Shown here: piece after piece, positions 1 through 9,968 of the stretch
Layout: every line of letters starts with the position of its first letter
Position numbering within the stretch: position 1 is the first letter of the stretch
Assembly (NCBI GenBank): GCA_015143295.1
Contig: CM026568.1
Span: 32,124,441-32,188,440 of the forward strand
DNA length: 64,000 nt
Direction: 5' to 3'
Source of the DNA: Tetracentron sinense
Lineage: Eukaryota > Streptophyta > Magnoliopsida > Trochodendrales > Trochodendraceae
The notes under the pieces: model-generated
Seen by the model: the letters and a program-made list of their open reading frames with translations, nothing else
What the model was told of the DNA's origin: nothing
The model's database searches: none
Position numbers and translations under genes: made by a program

Positions 1-377
1 ATTAGAGAAAACTTTAATCAGTAGAGCAGAGCTCTAATTCTTATACACACAACTCAGATGTGCTACGGAGGACCAATATAATTCAAGAGAACTAGTGGTG
101 GTTGCAGAGTTCCATATGACTAAACAAAGAATCAATACATAGAAACAGAGAAAGAAAAGGAAAGAACATATCTTTTTCCTTACCTTCCACAGAGGACGAA
201 AACTCAAGCCGGACTGACATGATACATGTTTGAATAACATACACCTATATAAACATGGTTATTTACAGAGCAAGGGGCATTTGCATTCAACCCCAGAGAG
301 AATAGAGGGAAGTATACCTGTTTCAATTTGCAACTTTAAATAACATACACATCTGATCTTCCACTTTCAATCACCAA
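1..377. other. 3' flank of the F-box gene
   Basis: AT-rich non-coding sequence downstream of the minus-strand F-box/LRR gene, likely containing its 3' UTR. No gene or transposon end was recognised. Confidence 0.5.
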
Positions 378-1805
378 TCACCCAACAACATCAATATATT
401 TCCGGGATGCCCATGCCTTTGCAACATCCGAGAGCTTGCTTTCCTCAACCCAAACCTGTCTCAACCTTGGAGAATTCAGAACAAGGAACTCAACAGCTTC
501 AACCCCAATCCCCCAACACCGACTGATGTCCACACTTTCCAGAAGCTTGCAGCTCTTCAACAAGGAAATTACAGCACCATTGGTGAGCCCTCTACACCCT
601 CTCAACTTGATATCCACAAGATTACTACAGGAGACAAACATGGAAACAAACTCCTTATCCGCCAACATCTCGTTGTAAGACAAGTCCAATTTCCGTAGCA
701 ATCTCAGGTTCTGTCCCAAGGTGGTTAGCAACCCTGGTTCTCTTTCAACCACATCACAACTAATAAGGGCCAATTCTTCAAGCTTAGTACTCATGGAAGC
801 CCCGAGAGTCTTGAGGCCTTCACCTGTAACAAGACAGCAACTTTGAAGCCTAAGGCTGATGAGACCCCTGAAATTCTCTGCAACAGCAGAGAGATGGTTG
901 TTGTCGAGGTCCAAAGGTAAGCGCAGGTCAAGCCTCCGGAGAGTAGACCTGCACCGGTTTATAAACCGGCGGAGACCCTCCCGGCTTCCACCATCATATA
1001 ACAGGAGAGAATTCAGAGACCCAGACTGTTCAGCCAATTGCAGCAAAACCCCATCTGCAATACTTCTACAAGTCCTTAGTTCCAATTCCCGGAGATCCGG
1101 CAAGCACTTAACAAAGGAAGAAAACGAACCCCCATCTCCGATACCTTCACAGCTCCGCAACTGCAACCTCCTGAGCTTAGTACAGCTCCTCCATAACCAA
1201 CCCAAACCTCGATCACCTGCCCCAATTCCCGACAAGCACAGGCTCTCCAACGGCAACTCTTGCGGCGGCAATTCCACTCCATCGTCCTCGACGGAGTAGA
1301 ATTCTCCGGTTGGATCATCATCGTCCCCGAATTTACCGCCGCAAAAGACGACGGAGAGATCTGTGAGAGAGGGAAAAGAGAGGAGCCAACGGAAAGAGGG
1401 AGGGCTGAAACAAGAGATAGTGAGAGAAGAGATGTGTTTGCAGGAAAAGGAGAGGGAAATGAGAGCAGAGGGCGAGACTGGTCCGGCCGAGAACCGGAGG
1501 TGCCGGAGATTGAGACAAGAGGAAGCGACTGAGAAGAGAAGGCGATCGGAAAACAAGGAAGAGTGGTGGGCATTGGTTTCATCGGAGACGACGGTGAGAG
1601 TGGAGACGCGCGGGTAGCGCGTGAGTAGGGAGGATAGGGAGGGAATTAAGGGATGATGAGGGGGTAATCGGAGGGAAAGGATAGTCTTGGAGGTGCGTTG
1701 GAGGAAGAGCCAGCGCTTGCACACGAGGGACACGGCGGAGGAAGTGGCCGGCGGGAGGCGTTGAAAGATTTCTTGGAGAAGTTCGTCGCAGACCAACTCT
1801 TCCAT
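378..1805 (-). CDS. F-box/LRR-repeat protein (SCF substrate receptor)
   Basis: A single uninterrupted frame of 475 residues. An N-terminal F-box occupies about residues 4-45 (DELLQEIFQRLP...LVCKRW pattern), the surface that binds SKP1/ASK in SCF E3 ubiquitin ligases. From about residue 180 to 460 there are degenerate leucine-rich repeats of the cysteine-containing RNI type (for example LRRLQLRSCEGIGDGG and LVDIKLRGCRGLTNGA), which usually bind the target. Length and layout fit plant FBXL proteins with no extra domain. The Met start leaves the F-box at the extreme N terminus, as usual. The region upstream has a CT/GA run typical of plant leaders. The substrate cannot be inferred. The opposite-strand frames here are overlaps without family features. 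Confidence 0.9.
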   Translation of the reverse strand: MEELVCDELLQEIFQRLPPATSSAVSLVCKRWLFLQRTSKTILSLRLPPHHPLIPSLSSLLTRYPRVSTLTVVSDETNAHHSSLFSDRLLFSVASSCLNLRHLRFSAGPVSPSALISLSFSCKHISSLTISCFSPPSFRWLLSFPSLTDLSVVFCGGKFGDDDDPTGEFYSVEDDGVELPPQELPLESLCLSGIGAGDRGLGWLWRSCTKLRRLQLRSCEGIGDGGSFSSFVKCLPDLRELELRTCRSIADGVLLQLAEQSGSLNSLLLYDGGSREGLRRFINRCRSTLRRLDLRLPLDLDNNHLSAVAENFRGLISLRLQSCCLVTGEGLKTLGASMSTKLEELALISCDVVEREPGLLTTLGQNLRLLRKLDLSYNEMLADKEFVSMFVSCSNLVDIKLRGCRGLTNGAVISLLKSCKLLESVDISRCWGIGVEAVEFLVLNSPRLRQVWVEESKLSDVAKAWASRKYIDVVG

Positions 1806-2217
1806 CTATCCTTTCTTTCTTTTCGGCCTAATCTCTCTCTCTCTCTCTCTTAAATTGTTCTGACTTGAGATTTTTACAGGTTTCGCCAGCACAGTACAAT
1901 CAACAGCTTACTTTTTTGGGGGGTGTGTTTTGTTGTAGGTGTCGCAGAATGGGATCTCTCTCTCTCTTTTGTATCCATCTATTGATGACATATGTGGTTG
2001 TTAGGTATGTGGACGACTCACAGATGCCATTTTCTTCCTTTTTTCTGGTTGGATTTTGAAGAGTATCTATTGATGCCATTTCCTGCTGATTAATCCAACA
2101 AAGGAAAATGATTAAAAACTCTTCCGAATACATTACCTACTACCGAGAGGTGAGGCGGAGCATTGGATTGAATATCCAATGGCACCAACGTCATGTCCGC
2201 ACATGTTTTAAATAGGC
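1806..2217 (-). promoter_or_regulatory. Upstream region of the F-box gene with GA/CT leader tract
   Basis: A CT run (GA on the coding strand) lies at about 1833-1850, 30-45 bases upstream of the F-box ATG, and a second short CT run lies near 1952-1966. GA-rich leaders and GAGA-like tracts are common at plant core promoters. No clear TATA box was identified. Promoter function is inferred from position. Confidence 0.45.
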
Positions 2218-2255
2218 TTGTCAAAGAGCTGGGCAGGGCCAATCCTAGCCCTAAC

Positions 2256-2548
2256 GGCCTGGGCTTGTCACTGGCGAAGCCAGAAAGGGCTTATCTCGGG
2301 GTTCCATAGAATAGGTGATAAGTGGTGGAGAAGTCAAAATCATGGGGCCCACGATTTTGACTTCTCCACCCTTAATAAGACATGTGGCGATAAGTGTGTG
2401 AGAATAAAAGGGAGAGATATCATATGGGGAGAAGTCAAAAAAAATGGGAAGAAAATGAAACGACTTCTCCCCATTTTTTGGCCAACTGTCGCACAATGTA
2501 TGGAACCCGAGAGGGGTTTCTGGCTTCGCCAGAGACAAGCCAAAGCCC
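2256..2548 (+). mobile_element. MITE copy 1 (8-bp TSD, hAT-like)
   Basis: Inverted terminal repeats contain CTTGTCACTGGCGAAGCCAG on the left and its near-perfect complement at 2520-2540. The element is flanked by the perfect 8-bp direct repeat GCCCTAAC (2248-2255 and 2549-2556). Inside are two further inverted repeats: GTGGAGAAGTCAAAATC pairs with its complement around 2324-2368, and GGGGAGAAGTC pairs with GACTTCTCCCC. It has no coding capacity. A second copy lies inverted at 5704-5988. Confidence 0.85.
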
Positions 2549-2614
2549 GCCCTAACCTTCCTTATAAGAGTGGGCTAACCTTCCTTATAAGAGTATGCCT
2601 AAGGCTTAGTCCTA

Positions 2615-3072
2615 TGTCACAGTCTTAGTTATTTTTCCAATCTTGATCGTGCGACACTTGTGTTATAGTACGTCTTAAACGAATCAGCCTTACCCTGAAG
2701 TTAGTAGGAGAGAAATCGGAACACTCTATGGAAAAATACTCACACTCTTATTATTCAATAAGGTTTACACTTGGATGGATTTGATACCTTGGATTGGATG
2801 CTTTACAAATGAAGGAGGTCTTCCCCTTTTATAGGACTCAATGGATGATTCTAGACTTCTAGAATCCCCTAACTCTAAAACCTTCTCCCACCTCCTCTTG
2901 AAGAATTCTCTAGAACTCCTATCACCTCCTATATAGGATTATTCTTGAATAACTCTCTAGAAAGCTTCTCACCTCCTTTCTAGGAAGCTTCTACATAATT
3001 TTCTCTAGAAATATACTAGATACCCAACTAGTATATATACAAGCCTATTACGACAAAATTTGGGATGTAACA
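2615..3072 (-). repeat. 3' LTR of the 2.16 kb element
   Basis: A 458-bp long terminal repeat with TGTTACATCC start and TGACA-type end on the minus strand. It differs from its partner at many sites, so the insertion is not recent. Confidence 0.85.
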
Positions 3073-3199
3073 ATCTCCTTCATCTAATTTCGCGACGCCC
3101 TCGTCACGACTTATTTCTGTGCTACCTTCTTCGTTTCCATCGCTTCCTCCACTTTAAGGTCTTCCATTTCTGTCCTTTTGCAGAATGCATAGTCACGAA

Positions 3200-3780
3200 C
3201 TACTTTGGACATATCTTGGACCCTCGCACCAATGGGACCATGTATGATGACTCTTTCCTCAAAGAGTTAACACGGGGCTTTGGTGCCGCTTCCACCTTGC
3301 CCAATAGTTTTATCTCTGAATTGAGTTGGTAGTCATTCAACCCGACTACCGACAACTTCGCCTCCCCCATCCATGCTCCGCTGTGCAGCCACGCTCCCTG
3401 GACTACATCATGAATGTGTTTGGCTTCCATCTTGACAGCCTCGATCATTCCCGATCCCTTGGCTGTCTTCACCTCAGCTCCATTTATCTCTTCCCCTGAG
3501 ACAAAGTCGTGTTTAGCCTCTGTGTCTTCCCGTGCACGCAAGACATCCACATTGAGGTGCTCTTCTACGATCCTAAGCCCTTCACCCTCGAGCTTGGTCG
3601 TATCCACCTCCTCCAATGGGTTGAGGAGCTACACTGATCCCGTGCTCAGCTCCTCATTACCTTCATCATCCTCTTCATCCGAGTCTTCATTTGACTATTC
3701 TCCGTTCTTCAAATTTGCTAGGTGGGCCTTGCAAACTTCGCAATCCCTAACCTTATGCGTCCCATCGTAGATGAAATACC
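3200..3780 (-). pseudogene. Degenerate gag remnant with ruined zinc knuckle
   Basis: On the minus strand, 3780-3700 reads FIYDGTHKVRDC. This aligns with the CxxCxGxHxxxxC knuckle of plant gag proteins, but both leading cysteines are Tyr. After an acidic stretch and a stop, an open stretch of 138 residues (3616-3200) follows, rich in Glu and Lys, resembling the linker after gag in plant Ty3 elements. Family assignment comes from position and motif; the frame is broken and unlikely to be functional. Confidence 0.5.
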
Positions 3781-3839
3781 AGGAGTTTCGTTTCTGTCTC
3801 CACCTGTTTATCCACTCTTTGGCGGTCTAGGTGAAAAAC

Positions 3840-4110
3840 GTATTCGTAGTGTTCGGCATCTCCTCATCGGGTTGCTCGATTCCCTTCTTGCTCCCCACAG
3901 TGTTCGAACCCTAGTTCTTAATACATTCTCGTATTCTCTCCGCAACAAGCTCCATCTCAGCTTGTCGTTTCTCCATCCATTCCTTGATGGTTTCCTCCTA
4001 TGATCATTAGCTGGTGAGTATCGCACTCCTAGTGCTCGACATCTCCTCTTCGGGTTGCTCGATTCCCCTCTCGAGTCCCGTCATGTACGAACCCAGCTTC
4101 CTCGCACGAT
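3840..4110 (-). repeat. Internal direct duplication in the 2.16 kb element
   Basis: About 90 bp at 3840-3930 recurs at 4018-4110, period near 180 bp. Both contain GGGTTGCTCGATTCCC followed by a diverged CGAACCC segment. The repeat lies in the gag-remnant interior. Confidence 0.65.
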
Positions 4111-4313
4111 CCCCCTTGCTTGCCACGACTAGCGCACCTCCGACAAGTCATCTCCCCATGTCACCTTGTGCATTCCTGAACTCGCTCCACCTTCGTTTGT
4201 TCGCTCCTAGGTTGAAAACCATAACTTTGTCTTCCATGTCCCCAAGTTGTTCCACCACAATCCCTATTATTGTGGTCTCCTCAATCCCACATGTTACGAC
4301 CCTCTCGTAACCC

Positions 4314-4325
4314 GCTCTGATACCA
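4314..4325 (-). other. Primer binding site (initiator Met-tRNA)
   Basis: TGGTATCAGAGC on the minus strand, two bases after the 5' LTR end. This is the standard site for minus-strand DNA priming in most plant LTR elements and fixes the element's orientation. Confidence 0.9.
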
Positions 4326-4327
4326 CT

Positions 4328-4772
4328 TGTCACGACCTTAGTTATTTCTCCAACCTTAACCGAGCGACACTCATGCTAGAGTCCGTCTTATACGAGTCAG
4401 CCTTACCCTGAAGCTAGTAGGAGAGAAGTAGGAATACTCTATGGAAGAATACTCATACTCTTATTACTCAAGAAGGTTTACACTTGGACCGATTGGATGC
4501 TTTACAAATGAAGGGGGTCTTCCCCTTTTATAGGACTCAAGGGATGATTCTAAACTTCTAGAATCCTCCCAACTCTAGAACTTTCTCTCACCTCTTCTTG
4601 AGGAATTTTTTAGAACTTCTATCACCTCCTTTATAGGATTATTCTAGAATAACTCTCTAGGAAGCTTCTCACCTCCTTTCTAGGAAGCTTCTACATAATT
4701 TTCCCTAGAAATATACTAGATACCCAACTAGTATATATACAAGCCTACTACTACAAAATTTGGGGTGTGACA
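4328..4772 (-). repeat. 5' LTR of the 2.16 kb element
   Basis: A 445-bp repeat partner of 2615-3072, starting TGTCACACCCC and ending TGACA on the minus strand. It is adjacent to the primer binding site. Confidence 0.85.
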
Positions 4773-5703
4773 CCTAGTTCAGCCCTAGCCCTTCAAGGGC
4801 GGGATTAAAGGACCAGGATTAATTGGGCCATAGTCCTGCCTTCAAGGGTCAGGGCAGGGCCAAAGGGCCGGAAGAAAGAGTAGAATTTTTTTTCTACACC
4901 CACTGTCAACCTGACATAGAAATGAATACCCTCCTCTTTTATCCGACTTAGGACCGATATTACAACAAAAAGAGCAATGACAAAGTTAATTTTTTTATCC
5001 TTATCAATGACAAGCATACATGATAGAATAAAACAAAGTAAAACTATATAGAACAAAATTTATATATCAAAACCCTTTAAGCAGGAGGAGGTGAGGAGAC
5101 GATTTTGCATACGAGATTAGGATTAGGGTTTGTAACGAGAGTCGAGGTCTTGAAGAATTTTATAACGATTATTATGTGAAATTACTCATTTAACCCTACT
5201 ATTAAACGGTTTGAAATGATAAATGAGTAATTTCATAAATATATATATATACTTTTATGGTTTATAGACCTTGGCTACCGTGTAGCAACTAAAGAGAAGG
5301 GCAGGGCTTTAAAGGGCAGGGCCGAGGTGAGTCCTGATTCAACCCTGTAGAAGCAGGGCTTCCGGATTTTGAACCCTGCCCAGCGGGCAGAGCTTCAAAG
5401 GGCTTTGGAGGGCAAGCAAGGCCGGGTAGCCTTCTACGTAGGCTTTTTTGACCGCCACAATTTTAAATGATGGACTCTACTTAATGCTTGCTTGACACCG
5501 TGAGATTAAAAATCAACTGTCTAACTCTTAGCTCCAACCAAATCTAAGCCATCTAATAGAATAGATGGTTACCGGTCACCACCTTCTACTGTGCTGGCAA
5601 TGGTCCCACCTCCATCTCACCCAACCAAACGCATTGCCCAGCCTTCACTGATCCAGACCCGCTCGATTGGTGGTCCTACCTATGGATTGAACTACATTAA
5701 ATA

Positions 5704-5988
5704 AGGCCTCGGATTGTCTCTGGCGAAGCCAGACAGGGATCTCCGGGTTCCATACATTGTGCGACAGCTGGCATAAAATGGGGAGAAATCATTCATTTTC
5801 TCTCCATATTTTTGACTTCTCCCCATTTGATATATCTCCCCCTTATTCTCACATACTTATCGCCACATGTCTTATTATGGGTGGAGAAGCCAAAATTGCC
5901 CATGATTTTGACTTCTCCACCACTTGTCACCTATTCTATGGAACTCGAGACAAGCCCTTTCTGGCTCCGCCAGAGACAATCCAAGGCC
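5704..5988 (-). mobile_element. MITE copy 2, inverted relative to copy 1
   Basis: It has the same terminal repeats as the element at 2256-2548 (TTGTCTCTGGCGAAGCCAG at the left, complement at the right) and the same GGGGAGAAGTC and GTGGAGAAG internal blocks, in reverse order. It is flanked by ATTAAATA (5696-5703 and 5989-5996). A preceding C matches on both sides, so 9 bp is possible, but copy 1 shows 8. Confidence 0.85.
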
Positions 5989-6063
5989 ATTAAATAATTA
6001 AAGATTGTTCACAACTTTTGGATGCAAGCCATAAAAAGGGTACCACGAATGTCTCGTGTGCGT

Positions 6064-6107
6064 CTATTTTATGGCTTCGCCAGAAACAATCCATGGCCCT
6101 ATTTTAT
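6064..6107. mobile_element. Solo terminal repeat of the same MITE between an intact TSD
   Basis: CTATTTTAT (6064-6072) and CTATTTTAT (6099-6107) flank 26 bases (6073-6098) that match only one terminus of the MITE family (GGCTTCGCCAGAAACAATCC...). The rest of the element is gone while the target duplication is intact. This suggests deletion between the terminal repeats or an imprecise excision product. Confidence 0.75.
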
Positions 6108-9100
6108 ATGGCACGGCATCTACTCTTCAATTGCTTTTCTCATTCCTTTTTCTTTAGCTTTTAGGATTGAATTAGTCTAGGGAAACTCCCAATGCGTTCT
6201 TCCAAATCTACTCTCAAATCCTATGTATATCTTAGTTATTAAACGGTTAGAATTAGAATTGATGTGACATTAGAAAAGACATAATAAGTCAATTGAAATC
6301 CTGACCTTTAATAATTGATAAACAGTTAGGATTAGGGAGTATATTTGACAGTACTCTTAGACAAACTCGGAAGGATTAACCCTTCTACAATCTTGAGTCG
6401 TACTCTTTTTTTTTTCGCAGATATCATTTAACTCCATCAATAGGTTAGTTCGGTCAAAAATTAGCTTGGGTAGTGGAGCTCTTGCAACTCGTACCCGCAG
6501 GAGGAGGGATTGGATCACAAGACCTTCCTCCACTAAAGGTCACACCCTTACCACTCACGCAAGAGGCGCCCCCCTCTTTTGCTGATTCTTTACTTGATAA
6601 CAAGGCCATGTCTTTTTATCATTCACTATTTTGCCTATGTTATCCACTTTTTGGGATACTGTATTTCAAGGAGCATCAGGGCCAACAGAAACTGAGACAA
6701 TTTTGACATACATCAAGCTAGGGCTTCTTCGAATCCCATGTTTCCTATTCCCTAGTAACTTTACTCATGTCGGGCTTCTAATGTTTTTGCTTACAAACTA
6801 GCTCGAATTAGCTTAAGCTTTTATAATGACCATGATTTCTTTCCCAAAGGTTTGTCACCTTGGTGGTGTAGGAAAATTCTTGTGGCTAGAGGCCCTCAGT
6901 CATTTTTTTGTTCCTCCTTAGTGAGTAAATGTATCTTCTTAGCAAAAAAAGAAGAAAAAGAGATTGTGGCTACTGAATTAATCACTCTTTTATTCAATGT
7001 TTTAGAAAATCATAGACTAATACAAAGAATGGCTCAAAATATTAATCATATTCCTTATATGGAATGTGATACAAGCTTCATTGCGAAATGGGTGGCTCAT
7101 TGATTCTATCCAGAGCAATGCTACCTCCAATTTCCGTTTGTCCACTCTCCTGGAATTTTTCAAATTTTTTAAGAAAAAGACAAAATAAGAGTAACTGATC
7201 CCACAAAAAAATGCCAATACTATTTTGTCTTCTACAAAAATAGGGGAGAGTGGACGGCCAGACATTGCGTTGCTCATTATGATCAAATAGATATTTCAAC
7301 AAATTCTTAGTTATGCTCTACAAAATTTGATCAAATAGATATTTCAACAAATTGAGCGATCATAATTTGGAGTTGAGATCACTGTACCAAGGAAAATGCA
7401 TAAGGAGCATCAGATCTTAATACTCCTAACATACCCTCTTCAGTACACCCTCGCCTTCATAAGAGGGGTTATATTAGTCCTAAAAAAAGATTTCAATAAA
7501 GTATGAGTGTATGACCAAAGTAACAGGAAACGAGGGGGTCTAATTCCTAACATCAGAAAACAGAGGGAGGAATTCCTTAATGTCCGATAACATGGGGGCA
7601 TTTCTATTTTTAAAAAAGAAAAAAAAAAAACATTTTCTTTCTTCTTGCAATAAATGATCCTTTCTTTTTTGGGTGGAGAAAAAAATATTCCTTCCATATC
7701 TTTGATCTTTTTTATTTTTTAAGGCAAGATAATGATGCTCTGTTGGGTATTTGGAGCATAAACTACTTCAGCAATGCGTGTGACATTCATCAAATATTCT
7801 TCCACTACTTCCCTTTAACCCAAAGAAACAATTACTCCCTGAACCTGTACATTATATAGAAAATCAACTCCTCCCTCTTCTAAGAAAGGCCAGGAGAGGC
7901 TGTATGTGTACTCCACTATGGTCCTAATGAGATGGGTTACAGAGATGTGATTCTAACTATTGCATTACAGAGGAACAAAAACGTGCAAGCATAATACCCA
8001 GCAAGGTATATTGGATAATGATTGGCATGACACACAAACTGATCAGAGCAGTTAATGTACAAGATGAGGCCGAATATTGGGCGAAACAGAGGCTGGCATA
8101 CTGGTCGTTGGGGTCTTACGGGCAAAATGCCAGATGCAATAAGGAAGTGGAAAAACAAGGACACCCCGCAAGTGAATTGCGAAAATAATTTCTGATGCAT
8201 GAAACCATCTCCATCATTTAAGAGCAACAGGCTCATTTTTGAAGGTGGGGCCAAGTTTACAGTTGTCTCTTGTTGACCTAGAACCCATCTGGTAGCACTA
8301 GAATAAAGAGAAGCAGCAACTAACAAGTAAAATGCAGCACAAAAGCATTCGTATAGGACCCAACTGTCGAGAACTTGCTGAGAAGTGTTTTGCTAATCGT
8401 GAGACTCCTTCAACCAACCTGCATCAGACATCCCAAATACCTTAAACCAAACTGCACCAAACATCCCAGACACCTTGAAACCAAATCAGCCATGAATAAC
8501 AGATCTATGTTTCAACTTCGATAGATAATCACGAAGCAATAACAGTTGCAACCTAATAATAACAGCATTTCTTAACAGAATCTTTCAACTTTCCGATGAA
8601 TGGTAAAAAGTTTCCTCTCTTTTTGAGAAATTAAAACTTTTGCAAGAAAATGAATCTTAATTTTGTAAAAGAGCGCACAAAATATATCTAAGGTCTCTAA
8701 TATTTAGAGCATGAGTTTCTAACTTTCTATGTTATCTTGGTTCTCTTATCCAGTAGGATGGAAATTGAAGAGCTTTTTCCCAAAAATATCAGGAGCAGTG
8801 GCTGAAGTGAAGATATACTTTAAGATTGATGTGACCCATGCATACCAATCGGACTTCAAAGAAAACTTCATAAAAAAGTACTTATAAGAGAAAATATATT
8901 AGATTGTAATAAGACCAGTTACGCTTTACAAATGTTGAGCAATCAAACAACAAATATATAGAATGAGTGTAACCAAAGGTGAGGATGTTGAGATAGATGA
9001 GTGCCAAAACGAGGAAAGGCAAAATAAATTTGAGTGCATCCTCTGAACATAGGAATAACTCAGACAGGCGATAAAATAAAGGACATGTTTGAGATGGTTT

Positions 9101-9960
9101 GGCGTATGCCATTGATAGCAGTAGTAAGAAAGAGGACATGGGAAGGCCGTAAAGGAATGACTGGGGTTGTGAGAAAGGATTTGGAGGTAATTGACATTAA
9201 CAGCATATATGGCCCTAGACGATGATTATAACAATGATAAAGATGCCCATACAACCCCAAGAAAAATAAGAGGAACTAAAAATCTCCAAATGATTTTCCT
9301 AGCCGAAGAAATCCTGAGAAATAACACTAAAAAAACTCTTTTCACAGTCTAGATGAAGTAGAAAATCACTCTATACACCAAAGGAACTGGTCTAGGAAGT
9401 AATATATAGGAGATAATCATTCTAGAAGATATTGGAGGCGTCGCCTGATCTCCATACCATTTCAAATAACAAAGCACAACTTCCACAGACAGATTCCAAT
9501 CACATTTTTTGATAATGTGTTCCTACTTGTTCACAAGATTCATCCGAAGTAATATATCTAGACATTTTGGGGGTTCTTCTCTCATGCATACTTCCTTCAT
9601 ATATTGTTCTTAGGAGCACGAAAGTTCTACCCAAGGGGCACTTACTGCTCTAGGACTCCTACTTCTCCCAGACCCAAGAGAAACAAACACCTTTAATAGC
9701 ACAAATTTCATGTACGGAAAATTTACAGCTATTTCTACAATAGAATGTTCATACCAAGTTAATTTACCATCTTTCTTTAACTGTGGGCTCCTTGGATTCG
9801 GATTATCATAAGCGCTTATTTGAGACTGCTTATGTCCGGATTATGTCTCAATAATAGCATTTGGTTTGACTCATCATAAGCGATTATGTAATAACCAACT
9901 ATGGAAATAACCATTGACTCCATAATCTTGCCAGGGGTGATTATTGTGGAGCATAACCAT
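6108..9960. other. Intergenic stretch without a recognised gene
   Basis: No conserved protein family, RNA gene or transposon end was recognised. Short open frames exist (for example 6852-7103 on plus; 7937-8326 on minus, rich in hydrophobic residues), but they show no known motif, and I do not call them genes. A 25-bp word is directly duplicated at 7279-7303 and 7329-7353. Near 9790-9950, ATAAGCGATTATG-like words recur in both orientations, possibly an old element into which the LINE at 9969 inserted. Confidence 0.4.
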
Positions 9961-9968
9961 TTATGTAC

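Larger units (their letters stand above)
2615..4772 (-). mobile_element. Non-autonomous LTR retrotransposon, 2.16 kb, minus orientation
   Basis: Two direct repeats (2615-3072, 458 bp; 4328-4772, 445 bp) have TG...CA ends. Read on the minus strand, the 5' LTR is 4772-4328. It is followed at once by the primer binding site TGGTATCAGAGC (4325-4314), complementary to initiator Met-tRNA. A purine-rich tract (3085-3073) precedes the 3' LTR. The 4-bp repeat CCTA flanks it (2611-2614 and 4773-4776). The 1.25 kb interior keeps only gag-like debris and no reverse transcriptase, so it would depend on enzymes in trans. Confidence 0.88.
2218..5450. mobile_element. Old repeat built from GGGCAGGG-like words, host of nested insertions
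   Basis: Both ends of this interval (about 2229-2255, 4783-4870 and 5298-5440) consist of scrambled copies of GGGCAGGG, AGCCCT and GGGCTT words. The left edge reads TAGGCTTGTCAAAG, similar to the TAGGGCTGTCAA end of hAT-like elements. It is split by a MITE (2256-2548) and an LTR element (2615-4772). A 24-bp unit is tandemly duplicated at about 2552-2596. No right terminal repeat or TSD could be fixed, so the limits are approximate. Confidence 0.35.

Noticed and set aside
436..1617. Several open frames opposite or overlapping the F-box gene (for example 436-678, 859-1299 on plus; 1076-1582 on minus in another frame)
   Set aside because: They overlap a clear protein family on the other frame, have no motif and reflect its skewed codon composition.
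7937..8326. 129-residue minus-strand frame with hydrophobic stretches
   Set aside because: No known motif, no splice context and no coding bias I can defend; may be chance.
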